From Hyphomonadaceae bacterium (GTDB lineage: Bacteria; Pseudomonadota; Alphaproteobacteria; Caulobacterales; Hyphomonadaceae), in NCBI GenBank assembly GCA_022844345.1, contig JALHLU010000001.1, positions 248,001 through 312,000 of the forward strand: 64,000 nt of DNA, read 5' to 3'. The number at the start of each line of letters is the position of its first letter. Positions within the stretch are counted from its first letter, which is position 1. Below, piece after piece: positions 9,950 to 18,076 of the stretch. The position numbers were made by a program, and so were the translations under genes. The notes under the pieces are model-generated. The model searched no databases. It worked only from the letters and a program-made list of their open reading frames with translations, and was not told the origin of the DNA.

Positions 9950-10498
9950 CTAGTTTGCTGGCGATGCAGCCGCGAGGCCGAACGCGGACGCGATCCGGCG
10001 CGCTGCCGTTTCCGGATCATCGGCTTCGCTGTCGACCACGAGATCGGCGGCGGGCATCGCTGCTTCTGCTTCCAGGAAGGACGCGCGCAAATCGCGCAGC
10101 AGGTCGAGCGAGACGAGCTTGCGGAATTCCATGCGGCTGTCGTTCGCGATGCGGCGTTCCTGCTCTTCGGGGGAGATGACCAGGCGGGCGAATTTCACCT
10201 CTCCGCCAAGGGCTCGCACAAGTGCGGCCACGCGCTCGGGAAAGCCTTCAGGCACAGTCTCTTCCGGCGCGAAAGTGAAGATCAACGACTGGCTGGATGA
10301 GGCCGCCGTCTCGAAGCCCGCCATCCACATCGCCTCGCGCAGGCGGATGAATTCCGGATCGCCGAACGGAAGCCGCTCCAGCAGCGCATCGACGACGAGA
10401 TGATTGTGAAACAGCGGCAGGCCGGTGAGCCGCGCCAGTTCGCGGGCGACAGTCAGCTTACCCGACGCCGCCCCGCCCCAGATGAAGATCAGCTTCAT
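9950..10498 (-). CDS. P-loop kinase/ATPase of uncharacterised family
   Basis: 182 residues. The N-terminus has a P-loop, GGAASGKLT, in which the residue after Lys is Leu before Thr. This SGKLT variant recurs in a family of small predicted kinases, so it is not evidence of inactivation. LFHNH and later basic residues resemble the lid and substrate regions of nucleotide or shikimate kinase-like folds. The ATG overlaps the stop of the upstream DLH gene by four bases, which indicates translational coupling. Substrate unknown. Confidence 0.75.
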   Translation of the reverse strand: MKLIFIWGGAASGKLTVARELARLTGLPLFHNHLVVDALLERLPFGDPEFIRLREAMWMAGFETAASSSQSLIFTFAPEETVPEGFPERVAALVRALGGEVKFARLVISPEEQERRIANDSRMEFRKLVSLDLLRDLRASFLEAEAAMPAADLVVDSEADDPETAARRIASAFGLAAASPAN

Positions 10499-11172
10499 GC
10501 GCGGTCGAACAGCGCCAGCGTCCGTTCGAACGCCATCGCGTCGGCGGCGGCGTCGTAGTCAGCCGAGTTCCTGCGTGAGAAGCCGTGGCCGGCGTCGTAG
10601 ATGTAGACCGGGATATCCGGGTGCGCGGCCTCGATCTTGTCGACCGCGCCGACGAGCGGGATGTGCGCGTCCTTCGCGCCGAAGTGGCAGATGGTGGGGC
10701 ATTTTGGCTTCATGCCGATCATCTGCGGAATGTTGCCGCCGTAATAGCAGGAAGCGGCGGCAAGCCCGTCGATACGCGCGGCGGCCAGCCAACTCATCGA
10801 GCCGCCATAGCAATAGCCGGTGACATAAACCCTTCCTGAAGGCGCGAGCACATCGAAGGCGCCACCGACATCGTTCATGGCGTTATCGGGGCCGTTGCCA
10901 ATTGCGAGATCGCGACCACGCGCCATACCGGCCGCAACATCCTGCGCCTGCACGATGAAGCCGGGGGCCGCGCGATCATACATCGAAGGCGCAATGGCTT
11001 CGTAGCCCGCTGCGCCGAAGCGCTCCGCCATTTCCTTGACGTGATCCGAAAGCCCGAAGATTTCCTGGATCACGATGACCCCGCCCTTGCGTGGGCCCTG
11101 CGCGGGCACACGATACGCATCGAGCTCAAAACCGTCGCGGCTTACGAGGCGGATCGTGGCGCCGGTGGTCAT
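10495..11172 (-). CDS. Dienelactone hydrolase family protein (cytoplasmic)
   Basis: 225 residues, close to the normal DLH length of about 230-240. The nucleophile motif is GYCYGG (Cys near residue 119), IQEIFGLSDH is the conserved oxyanion region, and DAGHGF carries the catalytic His. No signal peptide. It is the second DLH protein in the window but lacks the N-terminal extension of the first. It overlaps the kinase gene by four bases and follows a small membrane-protein gene by 18 bp. Substrate unknown. Confidence 0.88.
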   Translation of the reverse strand: MTTGATIRLVSRDGFELDAYRVPAQGPRKGGVIVIQEIFGLSDHVKEMAERFGAAGYEAIAPSMYDRAAPGFIVQAQDVAAGMARGRDLAIGNGPDNAMNDVGGAFDVLAPSGRVYVTGYCYGGSMSWLAAARIDGLAAASCYYGGNIPQMIGMKPKCPTICHFGAKDAHIPLVGAVDKIEAAHPDIPVYIYDAGHGFSRRNSADYDAAADAMAFERTLALFDRA

Positions 11173-11190
11173 GGTGAATCACCCCAGGGT

Positions 11191-11376
11191 TCAGCCAGTC
11201 TTGAAAAGAAAACCGATCACGGCGGCAGCAAGGCCCGTGAGCAACATCAGCAGCGCGAACGCCATCAGGCATCCGGGACCCATGTCCGTGCTGAATTTGG
11301 ACTTCCGGAGCCGCCAGGCAAGGAACCCGCCCGCGATGAGCATGGCGAGCCCGATCAGGATCATCTTCCAGTCCAC
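11191..11376 (-). CDS. Small two-helix membrane protein
   Basis: 61 residues with two hydrophobic segments (residues about 5-21 and 37-58) joined by a short basic linker (RLRKSK). The GTG start is supported by GGGAGG five bases upstream. It lies 56 bp after the GNAT gene and 18 bp before the DLH gene on the same strand, so it is probably in that operon. No family recognised. Confidence 0.65.
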   Translation of the reverse strand: MDWKMILIGLAMLIAGGFLAWRLRKSKFSTDMGPGCLMAFALLMLLTGLAAAVIGFLFKTG

Positions 11377-11432
11377 AGCGTCCTCCCCTGAACGAGTCCA
11401 ACCGCAGTCCTATACCGGCTGACGCCGGAACG

Positions 11433-11963
11433 CTAACCCAGCTCCTTGACCATCACGCGCATGGCGCGGCTGCGGCCCGGGCGCAGCCCCCCGGCGAAGG
11501 TCTTGGCGCCGATGTCGGCAAAACCCCAGCGCTCGTAAGCGGCGCGTGCCCATTCAGCGTGTTCCATCACATCCAGCCAGATATAGACGCGGCCCTCTGA
11601 CTTCGCCTGGGCTTCCGCTGCCTCAAGCAGCTTCTTGCCCATGCCGCCGCGGCGCGCGCCGGGCAACAGGTAGATACGGGGGATTTCCGCCCCGCCTTCC
11701 CTCTGGTTGATCGGCTCAAGCGAACCAACGAACATGGTCAGGAAGCCGACGCTGGCCCCATCCTGACGGGCGAGCCACACGCGCGCGTCTGGCCGCGCCA
11801 GGGTGGCGAGCATGGCGTCTTCGCCGAACGATTTCAGCTGGTGGAAGAAGCCGACCGCGTCGTCCCAGTCGTCATGATAGGCGGCAGCGTAGGCAGCCGG
11901 GCCAATAACGCCCAGGTCAGCGGCGTCGGCCTCAGTGGCGCGGGTGATTGCGATATCGGTCAG
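11433..11963 (-). CDS. GNAT-family N-acetyltransferase, apparent CTG start
   Basis: 176 residues if translation begins at CTG 11963. The N-terminal half then reads as a normal GNAT start (TDIAITRATEADAADLGV), and the acetyl-CoA loop is seen in LLPGARRGGMGKKLLE, followed by YERWGF. Upstream of the CTG the frame has 13 codons and then the Uma2 stop, with no ATG, GTG or TTG. The first ATG (11813) would delete 50 conserved-looking residues. AGGAG lies seven bases upstream of the CTG. Many relatives acetylate small amines or protein N-termini; the substrate here is unknown. Confidence 0.75.
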   Translation of the reverse strand: MTDIAITRATEADAADLGVIGPAAYAAAYHDDWDDAVGFFHQLKSFGEDAMLATLARPDARVWLARQDGASVGFLTMFVGSLEPINQREGGAEIPRIYLLPGARRGGMGKKLLEAAEAQAKSEGRVYIWLDVMEHAEWARAAYERWGFADIGAKTFAGGLRPGRSRAMRVMVKELG

Positions 11964-11970
11964 AAGCCTG

Positions 11971-11975
11971 CTCCT
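11971..11975 (-). promoter_or_regulatory. Shine-Dalgarno site that supports a CTG start
   Basis: AGGAG on the minus strand, seven bases before CTG 11963. It is the only good ribosome-binding site in the frame between the Uma2 stop and the first in-frame ATG. Confidence 0.6.
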
Positions 11976-12002
11976 CGAACTTGTTGGGGCGCCGGAGGCC
12001 TG

Positions 12003-12575
12003 TCAGCCTGCATCTGCAATACGCACCGGGACATCGGGCGTTGCAACCGGCGAAATCTGTTCTTCGAAAGCGACGCGGAGGATTTCGCTCCACGCGCCGC
12101 CCAAGGGGCCGCGATGGGGGCCGCGATGCACATGGGTTGTGCGGGCGTTCGCATCGACCACCCAAAGCTCCTGCACGCCCATGCGGGAATAGAGTTCGGC
12201 CTTCTTGCCGAGATCGTAGCGCCGGCTGGAGACCGCGATCTCGATCACGAGCGTGACCTTTTCGCCGGACAGGTCCTCAGTCTTAACGTCCAACGGGTAG
12301 ATGCAGATGTCCGGATCGAGCGCGGTATCTTCCGGAAGGATCAGCGTCGAGCCGGGTGCCACCCAGAAGCGGTCACCCAGGCGGCGTTCCAGATTCTTGG
12401 ACAGCCAGCGTTGGATTTCCTGGTGCAGCGGCCCCTGCGGCGACATTGGAACGATCTCCCCCTCGACCAGTTCGAACTTGGCCTCAGGGTCGATCACGCC
12501 CTGCTCCATCATGTGGAACAGGTCCGCCACCGAAATTTTCGGCTTCGCGTCCTTGATGATCGTCGGCGCGTCCAT
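12003..12575 (-). CDS. Uma2 family protein (PD-(D/E)XK-like nuclease fold)
   Basis: 190 residues. The sequence carries the Uma2/DUF820 pattern: FELVEGEIVPMSPQG near the N-terminus, then LDPDICIYP, then VTLVIEIAVSSRRYDLGKKAELY, then ELWVVDA. The Asp and the Glu-x-Ala-x-Ser-Ser-x-x-Asp-x-x-x-Lys series correspond to the restriction-nuclease-like core. Biological role of the family is poorly known. It starts 27 bp after cobS and its stop lies 39 bp before the CTG of the GNAT gene. Confidence 0.88.
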   Translation of the reverse strand: MDAPTIIKDAKPKISVADLFHMMEQGVIDPEAKFELVEGEIVPMSPQGPLHQEIQRWLSKNLERRLGDRFWVAPGSTLILPEDTALDPDICIYPLDVKTEDLSGEKVTLVIEIAVSSRRYDLGKKAELYSRMGVQELWVVDANARTTHVHRGPHRGPLGGAWSEILRVAFEEQISPVATPDVPVRIADAG

Positions 12576-12602
12576 GGCGATAACCTACGCCAGAATACCC
12601 AC

Positions 12603-13586
12603 CTACGCCACCTTCACCATCGCTGCGCTCTCGGGCAGCTCCTGCGCGAAGGCGCGCTGGTAGAACTCGGCGATGGCGGGGCGTTCGAGCTCGTCGCACT
12701 TGTTCACGAACGTCATGCGGAAGGCGAGACCGATGTCGCCGAAGATCAGCGTGTTCTCGCCCCATGTAATGACGGTACGCGGGCTCATCACCGTCGAGAT
12801 ATCGCCGGCGATGAAGGCGTTGCGCGTCATGTCGGCGACGCGGACCATTTTCGAGACAGTGGCCTTGTCGATATCGGGAACCTTGGCGGAGACGATTTCC
12901 ACCTCGGCGTCGTGCGTAAGGTAGTTCAGCGTCGTGACGATCGACCAGCGGTCGAGCTGGCCCTGGTTGAGCTGTTGCGTGCCGTGATAGAGGCCGGTGG
13001 TGTCGCCGAGGCCCACGGTGTTGGTGGTGGCGAAGAGCCGGAAGTATGGGTGGGGCTTCATCACGCGGTTCTGGTCGAGCAGCGTGAGCTGGCCGGAGGA
13101 TTCGAGAATGCGCTGGATGACGAACATCACGTCCGGCCGGCCGGCGTCGTATTCGTCGAACACGAGCGCGATGGGCCGTTGCAGCGCCCAGGGAAGAATG
13201 CCTTCACGGAATTCGGTGATCTGCTTGCCGTCCTTCAGCACGATCGCATCCTTGCCGACGAGGTCGATGCGCGAGACGTGGCTGTCGAGGTTGATGCGGA
13301 TCAGCGGCCAGTTGAGGCGGGCGGCGACCTGTTCGATGTGGGTCGACTTGCCGGTGCCGTGATAGCCCTGGATCATCACGCGGCGGTTGTGCTTGAAGCC
13401 GGCCAGGATCGCGCGGGTGGTTTGTGGGTCGAACCGGTAGGCCGGGTCGAAGTCAGGCACGTAGGGCGACTTCTCCGCAAAGGCGGGAATCTTCCAGTCG
13501 AGTTCAATGCCAAAGGTTTTCTTCGCGTCGAGCTCTTTCGTCGGCGCGAGCGAGATCAGGGCGTCGGAAGCGTCAGTCACGGCCAT
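12603..13586 (-). CDS. cobS: Cobaltochelatase subunit CobS (AAA+ ATPase)
   Basis: 327 residues. An N-terminal segment is followed by the AAA+ module with Walker [10 protein letters not shown] (residues 74-82), Walker [11 protein letters not shown], and a sensor region [10 protein letters not shown]. Length and motifs match CobS, which forms the ATPase ring that works with CobT and CobN in cobalt insertion into hydrogenobyrinate diamide. It is separated from cobT by about 4 kb of other minus-strand genes. The J-domain and bolA genes nearby are the usual alphaproteobacterial neighbours of cobS. Confidence 0.95.
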   Translation of the reverse strand: MAVTDASDALISLAPTKELDAKKTFGIELDWKIPAFAEKSPYVPDFDPAYRFDPQTTRAILAGFKHNRRVMIQGYHGTGKSTHIEQVAARLNWPLIRINLDSHVSRIDLVGKDAIVLKDGKQITEFREGILPWALQRPIALVFDEYDAGRPDVMFVIQRILESSGQLTLLDQNRVMKPHPYFRLFATTNTVGLGDTTGLYHGTQQLNQGQLDRWSIVTTLNYLTHDAEVEIVSAKVPDIDKATVSKMVRVADMTRNAFIAGDISTVMSPRTVITWGENTLIFGDIGLAFRMTFVNKCDELERPAIAEFYQRAFAQELPESAAMVKVA

Positions 13587-13797
13587 GGGAGGAAAATCTC
13601 TCGTATCCAGTCAGCCGATATAGGCGCGAGGGCGGACACATTGCAACGCAGCACATCGGCTCATTCTGGGGCCAATCCCGGCAGCGATATCGCGGAAAAT
13701 GCCGTGCGATTCCTCAGAATCACCCCGTCGAGTGGTTGCGCCTGACGGCTGCCGCTGTTTTGCTGGGCGGCGGATCAGTTGTCGGGAGGGGATGGAT

Positions 13798-14181
13798 ATG
13801 GCGAAGGTTCTGGGAATTGGCGGCGTATTCTTCAAGGCGAAGGACCCGGCTGCCCTGGTCAACTGGTACCGGGATGTTGTTGGCCTGCATGTCCACGATT
13901 GGGGTGGTGTTTTCATGACCCCTGAGGCGATGGCGGCTCATCCCGGGGCGGGCACGGTGTTCAGCCCCTTCAAGCAAGACACCACCTATTTCGAGCCCTC
14001 GACCAAGGAGTTCATGATCAACTTGGCGGTGGACGATCTCGACGGCGTCCTGGCCAGGTGCGCCACGCACGGCGTCATCCCGGTGAAAACCTTCCCCGAG
14101 GAGGCGAACGGCAAGTTCGCCCACATCATGGACCCCGAAGGCAACAAGATCGAACTGTGGGAACCGAAGCCGATGGGCTAG
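13798..14181 (+). CDS. VOC (glyoxalase/bleomycin-resistance fold) family protein
   Basis: 127 residues, one glyoxalase-fold unit made of two beta-alpha-beta3 modules. The opening LGIGGVFFKAKDPAALVNWY and closing DPEGNKIELWEP are the classic VOC signatures, with Glu of the last motif a likely metal ligand. I use the ATG at 13798, six bases after GGGAGGGG, over the ATG at 13792, which abuts that site. The gene converges on the J-domain gene with three bases between stop codons. Function unknown. Confidence 0.88.
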   Translation: MAKVLGIGGVFFKAKDPAALVNWYRDVVGLHVHDWGGVFMTPEAMAAHPGAGTVFSPFKQDTTYFEPSTKEFMINLAVDDLDGVLARCATHGVIPVKTFPEEANGKFAHIMDPEGNKIELWEPKPMG

Positions 14182-14184
14182 GCG

Positions 14185-14850
14185 CTATGCCAGCCCGCTG
14201 GCCTTCAGCGCCTTGAAGGCGCGGATCACGACTGTGAGGCGGTGTTCCATCGAGCGGTCGCCGCCGTTGGAGTCGGGGTGATACTGCTTCACGAGGACAC
14301 CATAGCGCTCGCGGATTTGCGGAGCGTCGGCGTGGTGCGGCAGACCCATCTCGTCGAGCGCGCGGGTCTGCAGGCGGGTGCGGCCGCGTTCGGGCTGGGC
14401 CGCATCTCCCTTGCCGACATGGCCGTTGTAGAGCCAGTCCTTGGCGCCGCGCCAGGCGCGCGGGTTGTTCATGCGGGCAGCCCGGCCAGCGGCGCCCACG
14501 GGGCCGCCGCCGAACTTCCAGGTCGGCTTGTGGCCAAAGCCGGCTGAGGCCTGGAACGCGGAGATCTCGTCCTCGGTCATGCCGGAGAAGAAGTCGTAGG
14601 TTTCGTTGTATTCGGCTGCGTGGCGCTGGCAGAACCAGTGGTGATCCTGCTCGGCGACCGCCTGGCCAGGAACCTGGATCACGCGCGCCGAGTAGGGCTT
14701 TGGCGCCTTGCAGAGGCCCAGCTCGTCGCAGCCCCTGTGCTCGCACCGTTGAACATACGCGCTCGCCTTCCGCCGCCCACCCGGAGGGTTGACGCGGACA
14801 TCGATGAACTTGACGCGGTAGCTCCGCATGTAGTCTTCGGCTGCCGTCAT
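14185..14850 (-). CDS. J-domain protein of the cobS neighbourhood
   Basis: 221 residues. The C-terminal 60 residues are a J domain with the essential HPD in QYHPDSNGG. The J domain is at the C-terminus, unlike classical DnaJ. The N-terminal part contains four cysteines (RCEHRGCDELGLCK and HWFCQRH) that may bind zinc. J domains stimulate DnaK. The start may instead be the ATG at 14829 (MRSYRVKF). It is divergent from bolA with under 30 bp between the two starts. Confidence 0.85.
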   Translation of the reverse strand: MTAAEDYMRSYRVKFIDVRVNPPGGRRKASAYVQRCEHRGCDELGLCKAPKPYSARVIQVPGQAVAEQDHHWFCQRHAAEYNETYDFFSGMTEDEISAFQASAGFGHKPTWKFGGGPVGAAGRAARMNNPRAWRGAKDWLYNGHVGKGDAAQPERGRTRLQTRALDEMGLPHHADAPQIRERYGVLVKQYHPDSNGGDRSMEHRLTVVIRAFKALKASGLA

Positions 14851-14877
14851 GAATTCGATCTTGGGATGCGTTCGTTA

Positions 14878-15147
14878 ATGCCGCAAGAATTGACAACTCG
14901 CACGGAGCGCATACGGGCCGCCCTTGCTGCAGTTTTTTCTCCGGATGAGCTGGATATAGTGGATGAATCCCACCTGCACCATGGCCATGCCGGTGCGGCT
15001 CCTGGCGGGGAGACGCACTATGCGGTGCGAATCCGGTCAGCGCAGCTTGCCAGTCTTTCGCGGCTGGCGCGGCACCGGGCGGTCAACGACGCCCTGAAGG
15101 GTGAGTTCGCGACCGGGCTTCACGCGCTGCATATCGACGCGGGCTGA
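14878..15147 (+). CDS. bolA: BolA family protein
   Basis: 89 residues. The BolA core is clear: a helical N-terminus (RTERIRAAL), FSPDELDIVDESHLHHGH, ETHYAVRI, SRLARHRAVNDAL and GLHALHI. Conserved histidines could bind Fe-S clusters together with a monothiol glutaredoxin; BolA proteins act in iron regulation and cell morphology. The start is not firm, because no good ribosome-binding site precedes 14878, and an ATG at 14866 is in frame. BolA next to a J-domain gene and cobS is a recurrent alphaproteobacterial order. Confidence 0.88.
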   Translation: MPQELTTRTERIRAALAAVFSPDELDIVDESHLHHGHAGAAPGGETHYAVRIRSAQLASLSRLARHRAVNDALKGEFATGLHALHIDAG

Positions 15148-15226
15148 GCACATTGGCGGCCCTGCGGCTGCTGGAACTGGGGCGCGTTCCGCTGAGTTTG
15201 GACGGATCAGCCTTGGGGCTGCGCCC

Positions 15227-15263
15227 AAAAAAGAACGGCTCCACCCTGCGGCGGAGCCGTTCT
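15227..15263 (-). terminator. Rho-independent terminator (minus strand)
   Basis: An 11-bp perfect stem (AGAACGGCTCC with its complement) and a 10-base loop, followed on the minus strand by six T residues (AAAAAA at 15227-15232 on plus). It ends transcripts coming from the LuxR-type gene and the RNA candidate behind it. Confidence 0.85.
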
Positions 15264-15385
15264 CCAACCCAGGGCCTGGAGGTCTGTAGCCCGTCCCACG
15301 GACGTCACTCTGCTGGCGCCGCACGGTTCTGCAAATCGGGGTTGGCCCCTAGAACCTCCTGGTACCGTCCGGCGCCACCCTGTTT
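15233..15385 (-). ncRNA. Candidate structured RNA between LuxR-type gene and terminator
   Basis: About 150 bases without an ORF, ending in a strong terminator, hold several paired elements on the minus strand. CCTGT/ACAGG closes a GAAA loop beginning at the stop codon. TGGCGCC pairs with GGCGCCA. Within that, GGTTCT pairs with AGAACC and encloses GGGG/CCCC. CGTCC pairs with GGACG. CCAACCC also matches GGGTTGG just before the terminator. It could be a 3'-UTR-derived or independent small RNA. I cannot assign it to 6S, SRP or another known family by eye. Confidence 0.45.
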
Positions 15386-16129
15386 TCACAGGATCAACTT
15401 CAAGCGGGTCGCGATCCGGATGGCGTCGATCATGTTTCGCGCCTCCAGCCGGCGCAGGATTTCGGTGACGTGGCATTCCACTGTCTTTTCATGGCGGCCA
15501 AGCGTCTGGGCGACCTGCTTGTTGGACATGCCTTCGGACCGCATCAGGAGGACTTTGAGCTGGGTCTTTGACAGGTCCTGCGAGGGCTCGCCTTCCCCGT
15601 TCTCGGACTTGCCGCCGGGGCCCACCTTCAGCATGCGGGCGCCTTCATTGGCGAAGACGTCGAAGGCCATGCGCAAGGCCGCCCGGGTCTGGCGGTCCTT
15701 TTCGAGGTCCATCCCGGCAATCATCATCACAGCGATACCGCCGGAATCCAGCGTTACGCGCTTGGTGAAGCCCTGGCGCATCTTGTGTTCACTGGCGGCG
15801 CCCATGACTTCGCGCATCTGACGATTGAGAACCATGCCCCGCGTCAGCTCGTCCCAGTAGCCGTACGTGCCGCCGCGCATGACGCCCTGAAACACGGGAT
15901 CGGACGCGTCATAGCCACGCTCAAGATAGAGTTCCAGCCACTGGCGGGAGACGTTCGACAGCGAACGGTCGATGACGACTGCGCCTCGTTCACGGCGGAG
16001 ATACAGGCACGCGAAGGTGGAAGCCCCCAGCGGCTCGACGAGCGACATAAGGCTGGAGCCGAGCGACTTGCGGGTCTGCACCTCGGCCGCCTGCTCGGCA
16101 AACGCGAGAGTGCGATCAGCCAGCGTCAT
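15386..16129 (-). CDS. LuxR-type transcriptional regulator with autoinducer-binding-like domain
   Basis: 247 residues, standard LuxR length. The N-terminal 170 residues resemble the autoinducer-binding domain (YDASDPVF, YGYWDEL). The C-terminal 65 residues are a LuxR/GerE helix-turn-helix (LSKTQLKVLLMRSEGMSNKQ, then GRHEKTVECHVTEILRRLEA). No luxI-type synthase is nearby, so it would be a LuxR solo or an unrelated sensor. A Lys- and Glu-rich linker of about 20 residues joins the domains. A structured RNA candidate and terminator follow. Confidence 0.85.
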   Translation of the reverse strand: MTLADRTLAFAEQAAEVQTRKSLGSSLMSLVEPLGASTFACLYLRRERGAVVIDRSLSNVSRQWLELYLERGYDASDPVFQGVMRGGTYGYWDELTRGMVLNRQMREVMGAASEHKMRQGFTKRVTLDSGGIAVMMIAGMDLEKDRQTRAALRMAFDVFANEGARMLKVGPGGKSENGEGEPSQDLSKTQLKVLLMRSEGMSNKQVAQTLGRHEKTVECHVTEILRRLEARNMIDAIRIATRLKLIL

Positions 16130-16190
16130 GTCAGAGATCTTTAGCCCTTCAATTTCCCCACCAACCCTAAGCTAATGTCGGTTTCGGGAT

Positions 16191-17321
16191 TCAGGAAGCG
16201 GCCGTGGTCTCGATTTCGAGAAATTCCCTGAGCGTATCGAGCGTTACGCTTCGCTCGATATAGGCTTTGCCGATCCCATGCGAGAGAATGAGGGTCAGCT
16301 GGCCGTTGCGGGCCTTCTTGTCGTGCGCCATGTGCGCAAGCAGTTCATCGCCGCGATAGGGGCCCCCGCCGAGGTCCGCCACGCGCGTGGCGAGACCCAG
16401 TGCTTTGAGCAAGCGTTCGGCCCTGACAGCGTCCTGGCCCGGGCAGAGGCCCAGCTTCACCGAATAGCGCATCGCCATCGCCATGCCTGCGGCGACGCCC
16501 TCGCCGTGCAGCAGGCTGGGCTGGAAGCCGTTGGCGCGCTCAAGGGCGTGTCCGAACGTATGCCCCAGGTTGAGGAGAGCGCGCTCGGCCTGTTCGGTCT
16601 CGTCGATCGCGACGATGCGAGCCTTCGAGGAACACGAGACGCGGATCGCCTCAGCCAGCGCCGGCTTGTGGCCTTCGGACAGGGCGGCGGCGTTCGCCTC
16701 AAGGAAATCGAAGAAGGCAGGGTCGTCGATCAGCGCGTATTTGGCGACTTCAGCCAGGCCAGCATAACGTTCGCGCACCGGCAGCGTGTCGAGCACGTCG
16801 AGATCGGCCAGCACGAGGACGGGCTGATGGAACAGGCCGATCATGTTCTTGCCGGCCGAGCTGTTGATCGCAGTCTTGCCGCCGACGGAGCTATCGACCT
16901 GGGCCAGCAAGGTGGTCGGGATCTGGACGAAGCGTGCGCCGCGTTTGAGCAGGCCGGCGGCGAGACCCGTGAGGTCGCCGACCACGCCGCCGCCGAAAGC
17001 GAGGACTAGATCGTCGCGCTCGGCGCCGGCTGCGATGAGTTCGCCCAGCACGATGTCGAGATAGGCGAAGGACTTCGATTCCTCGCCCGGCGGCACGGTG
17101 ACCATCTGGCCCCTGATGCCGGCCGCGACGAGACCATCGACCAGACGCTGTCCATGCAGGCGGGCGACATTGTCGTCGGCGACGACGAAGACCCGGTCGC
17201 GGCCCGGCTTGAGATGCGGGCGAACGAGTTCGCCGGCGCGGGCGATCAGCCCCTCGCCGATGAGGATGTCATAGCCCCGCTGGCCCAACTCGACCCGGAC
17301 AGTTGCGCGTACTTCACTCAT
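16191..17321 (-). CDS. aroB: 3-dehydroquinate synthase
   Basis: 376 residues. NAD-dependent cyclisation of DAHP to 3-dehydroquinate, the second step of the shikimate pathway. The signature GGGVVGDLTG lies near residue 109, followed by IPTTLLAQVDSSVGGKTAIN, and the metal-binding His residues lie in NLGHTFGHALE and HGEGVAAGM. Full length. The ATG overlaps the aroK stop by four bases, the usual aroKB arrangement. Confidence 0.97.
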   Translation of the reverse strand: MSEVRATVRVELGQRGYDILIGEGLIARAGELVRPHLKPGRDRVFVVADDNVARLHGQRLVDGLVAAGIRGQMVTVPPGEESKSFAYLDIVLGELIAAGAERDDLVLAFGGGVVGDLTGLAAGLLKRGARFVQIPTTLLAQVDSSVGGKTAINSSAGKNMIGLFHQPVLVLADLDVLDTLPVRERYAGLAEVAKYALIDDPAFFDFLEANAAALSEGHKPALAEAIRVSCSSKARIVAIDETEQAERALLNLGHTFGHALERANGFQPSLLHGEGVAAGMAMAMRYSVKLGLCPGQDAVRAERLLKALGLATRVADLGGGPYRGDELLAHMAHDKKARNGQLTLILSHGIGKAYIERSVTLDTLREFLEIETTAAS

Positions 17322-17905
17322 GTCAGCCCCAGCTTTTCGCGGATCGTCTTCGCGGCTTCTGCAGCGGGGGCGTCGCCCGAGTCCACCACAATGTCCGCCT
17401 CGGCATAGATCGGCGAGCGGACCGCGTTGAGGTCAGCCAGCACCTGACGCGGATTGTCGCGCTTGAGCAGGGGCCGGGTGTCGCGGCGGTTGACGCGTTT
17501 CCAGATAAGGTCGAGTTCGGCGCGGAGCCAGACCGTGGTGGCCTTTTCCTTCATCAGGGAGCGTGTGTCCGGGTCGATATAGGCCCCTCCTCCGGTTGCC
17601 AGCACGATAGGCGGGCCGTTGAGCAGGCGCTCGATCACGCGGCGTTCTCCGCGCCGGAACTCTGGCTCGCCATGGCGTTCGAAGATTTCCTGCACGCTGA
17701 GGCCGGCGGCCTTCTCGATCTCCTCGTCGCTGTCGACGAAGGGGGCGCCGAGGCTTTCGGCCAGTTTCCGGCCGACTGTGGATTTGCCGACACCCATGAG
17801 GCCAACCAGCGCAATGGTGCGCTGCAGGCGGCCATTGGCTGGGCTGGCGGCCGGGCCGCCCCCCCCGCCAACGCCGTCTTCTGGCGCTTCCGATTGAGCA
17901 GTCAT
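17318..17905 (-). CDS. aroK: Shikimate kinase
   Basis: 195 residues. Walker A is GLMGVGKST, the shikimate-binding part is SDEEIE (Asp for the DT/SD motif), and GGGA with later RPLL form the substrate and lid regions. An N-terminal extension of about 28 residues is Gly/Ala-rich and lies before the kinase core. The start is the ATG at 17905, behind AGGG; the frame remains open much further upstream, but that extension looks non-coding. It phosphorylates shikimate for chorismate synthesis and is coupled to aroB. Confidence 0.95.
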   Translation of the reverse strand: MTAQSEAPEDGVGGGGGPAASPANGRLQRTIALVGLMGVGKSTVGRKLAESLGAPFVDSDEEIEKAAGLSVQEIFERHGEPEFRRGERRVIERLLNGPPIVLATGGGAYIDPDTRSLMKEKATTVWLRAELDLIWKRVNRRDTRPLLKRDNPRQVLADLNAVRSPIYAEADIVVDSGDAPAAEAAKTIREKLGLT

Positions 17906-18076
17906 GGCTTGCCCTGTATCCCGAACCGCACGCTTATACAGGCGGCGACCTGCGGGGCAATGATCAGGCCGGACCATGGACAGCACGCATGACATGCGCG
18001 GCTGGACCGTGGCGGCCGCGTCTGGTTCATTCCCCCGGCGGTTCGCGTTCGTGGCGTTGAGGCTTGGAGGTTGATG

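Noticed and set aside
8929-10179. A 416-codon plus-strand frame opposite the monooxygenase and kinase genes
   Set aside because: No motif; the minus-strand genes have clear FAD and P-loop signatures.
9950-10498. Inactive kinase because Leu follows the P-loop Lys
   Set aside because: SGKLT is a recurrent variant in this small kinase family and Thr is retained, so loss of function is not supported.
11841-13745. A 634-codon plus-strand frame across cobS and the Uma2 gene
   Set aside because: It is an antisense shadow of well-supported minus-strand genes, with no family motif and a composition typical of GC-rich reverse frames.
15233-15385. 6S RNA, SRP RNA or tmRNA as the identity of the structured stretch
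   Set aside because: I could not see the diagnostic sequences of these RNAs (for example the SRP GNAR loop and symmetric loop, or a tmRNA tag frame), so I left the class open. 6S is not excluded.
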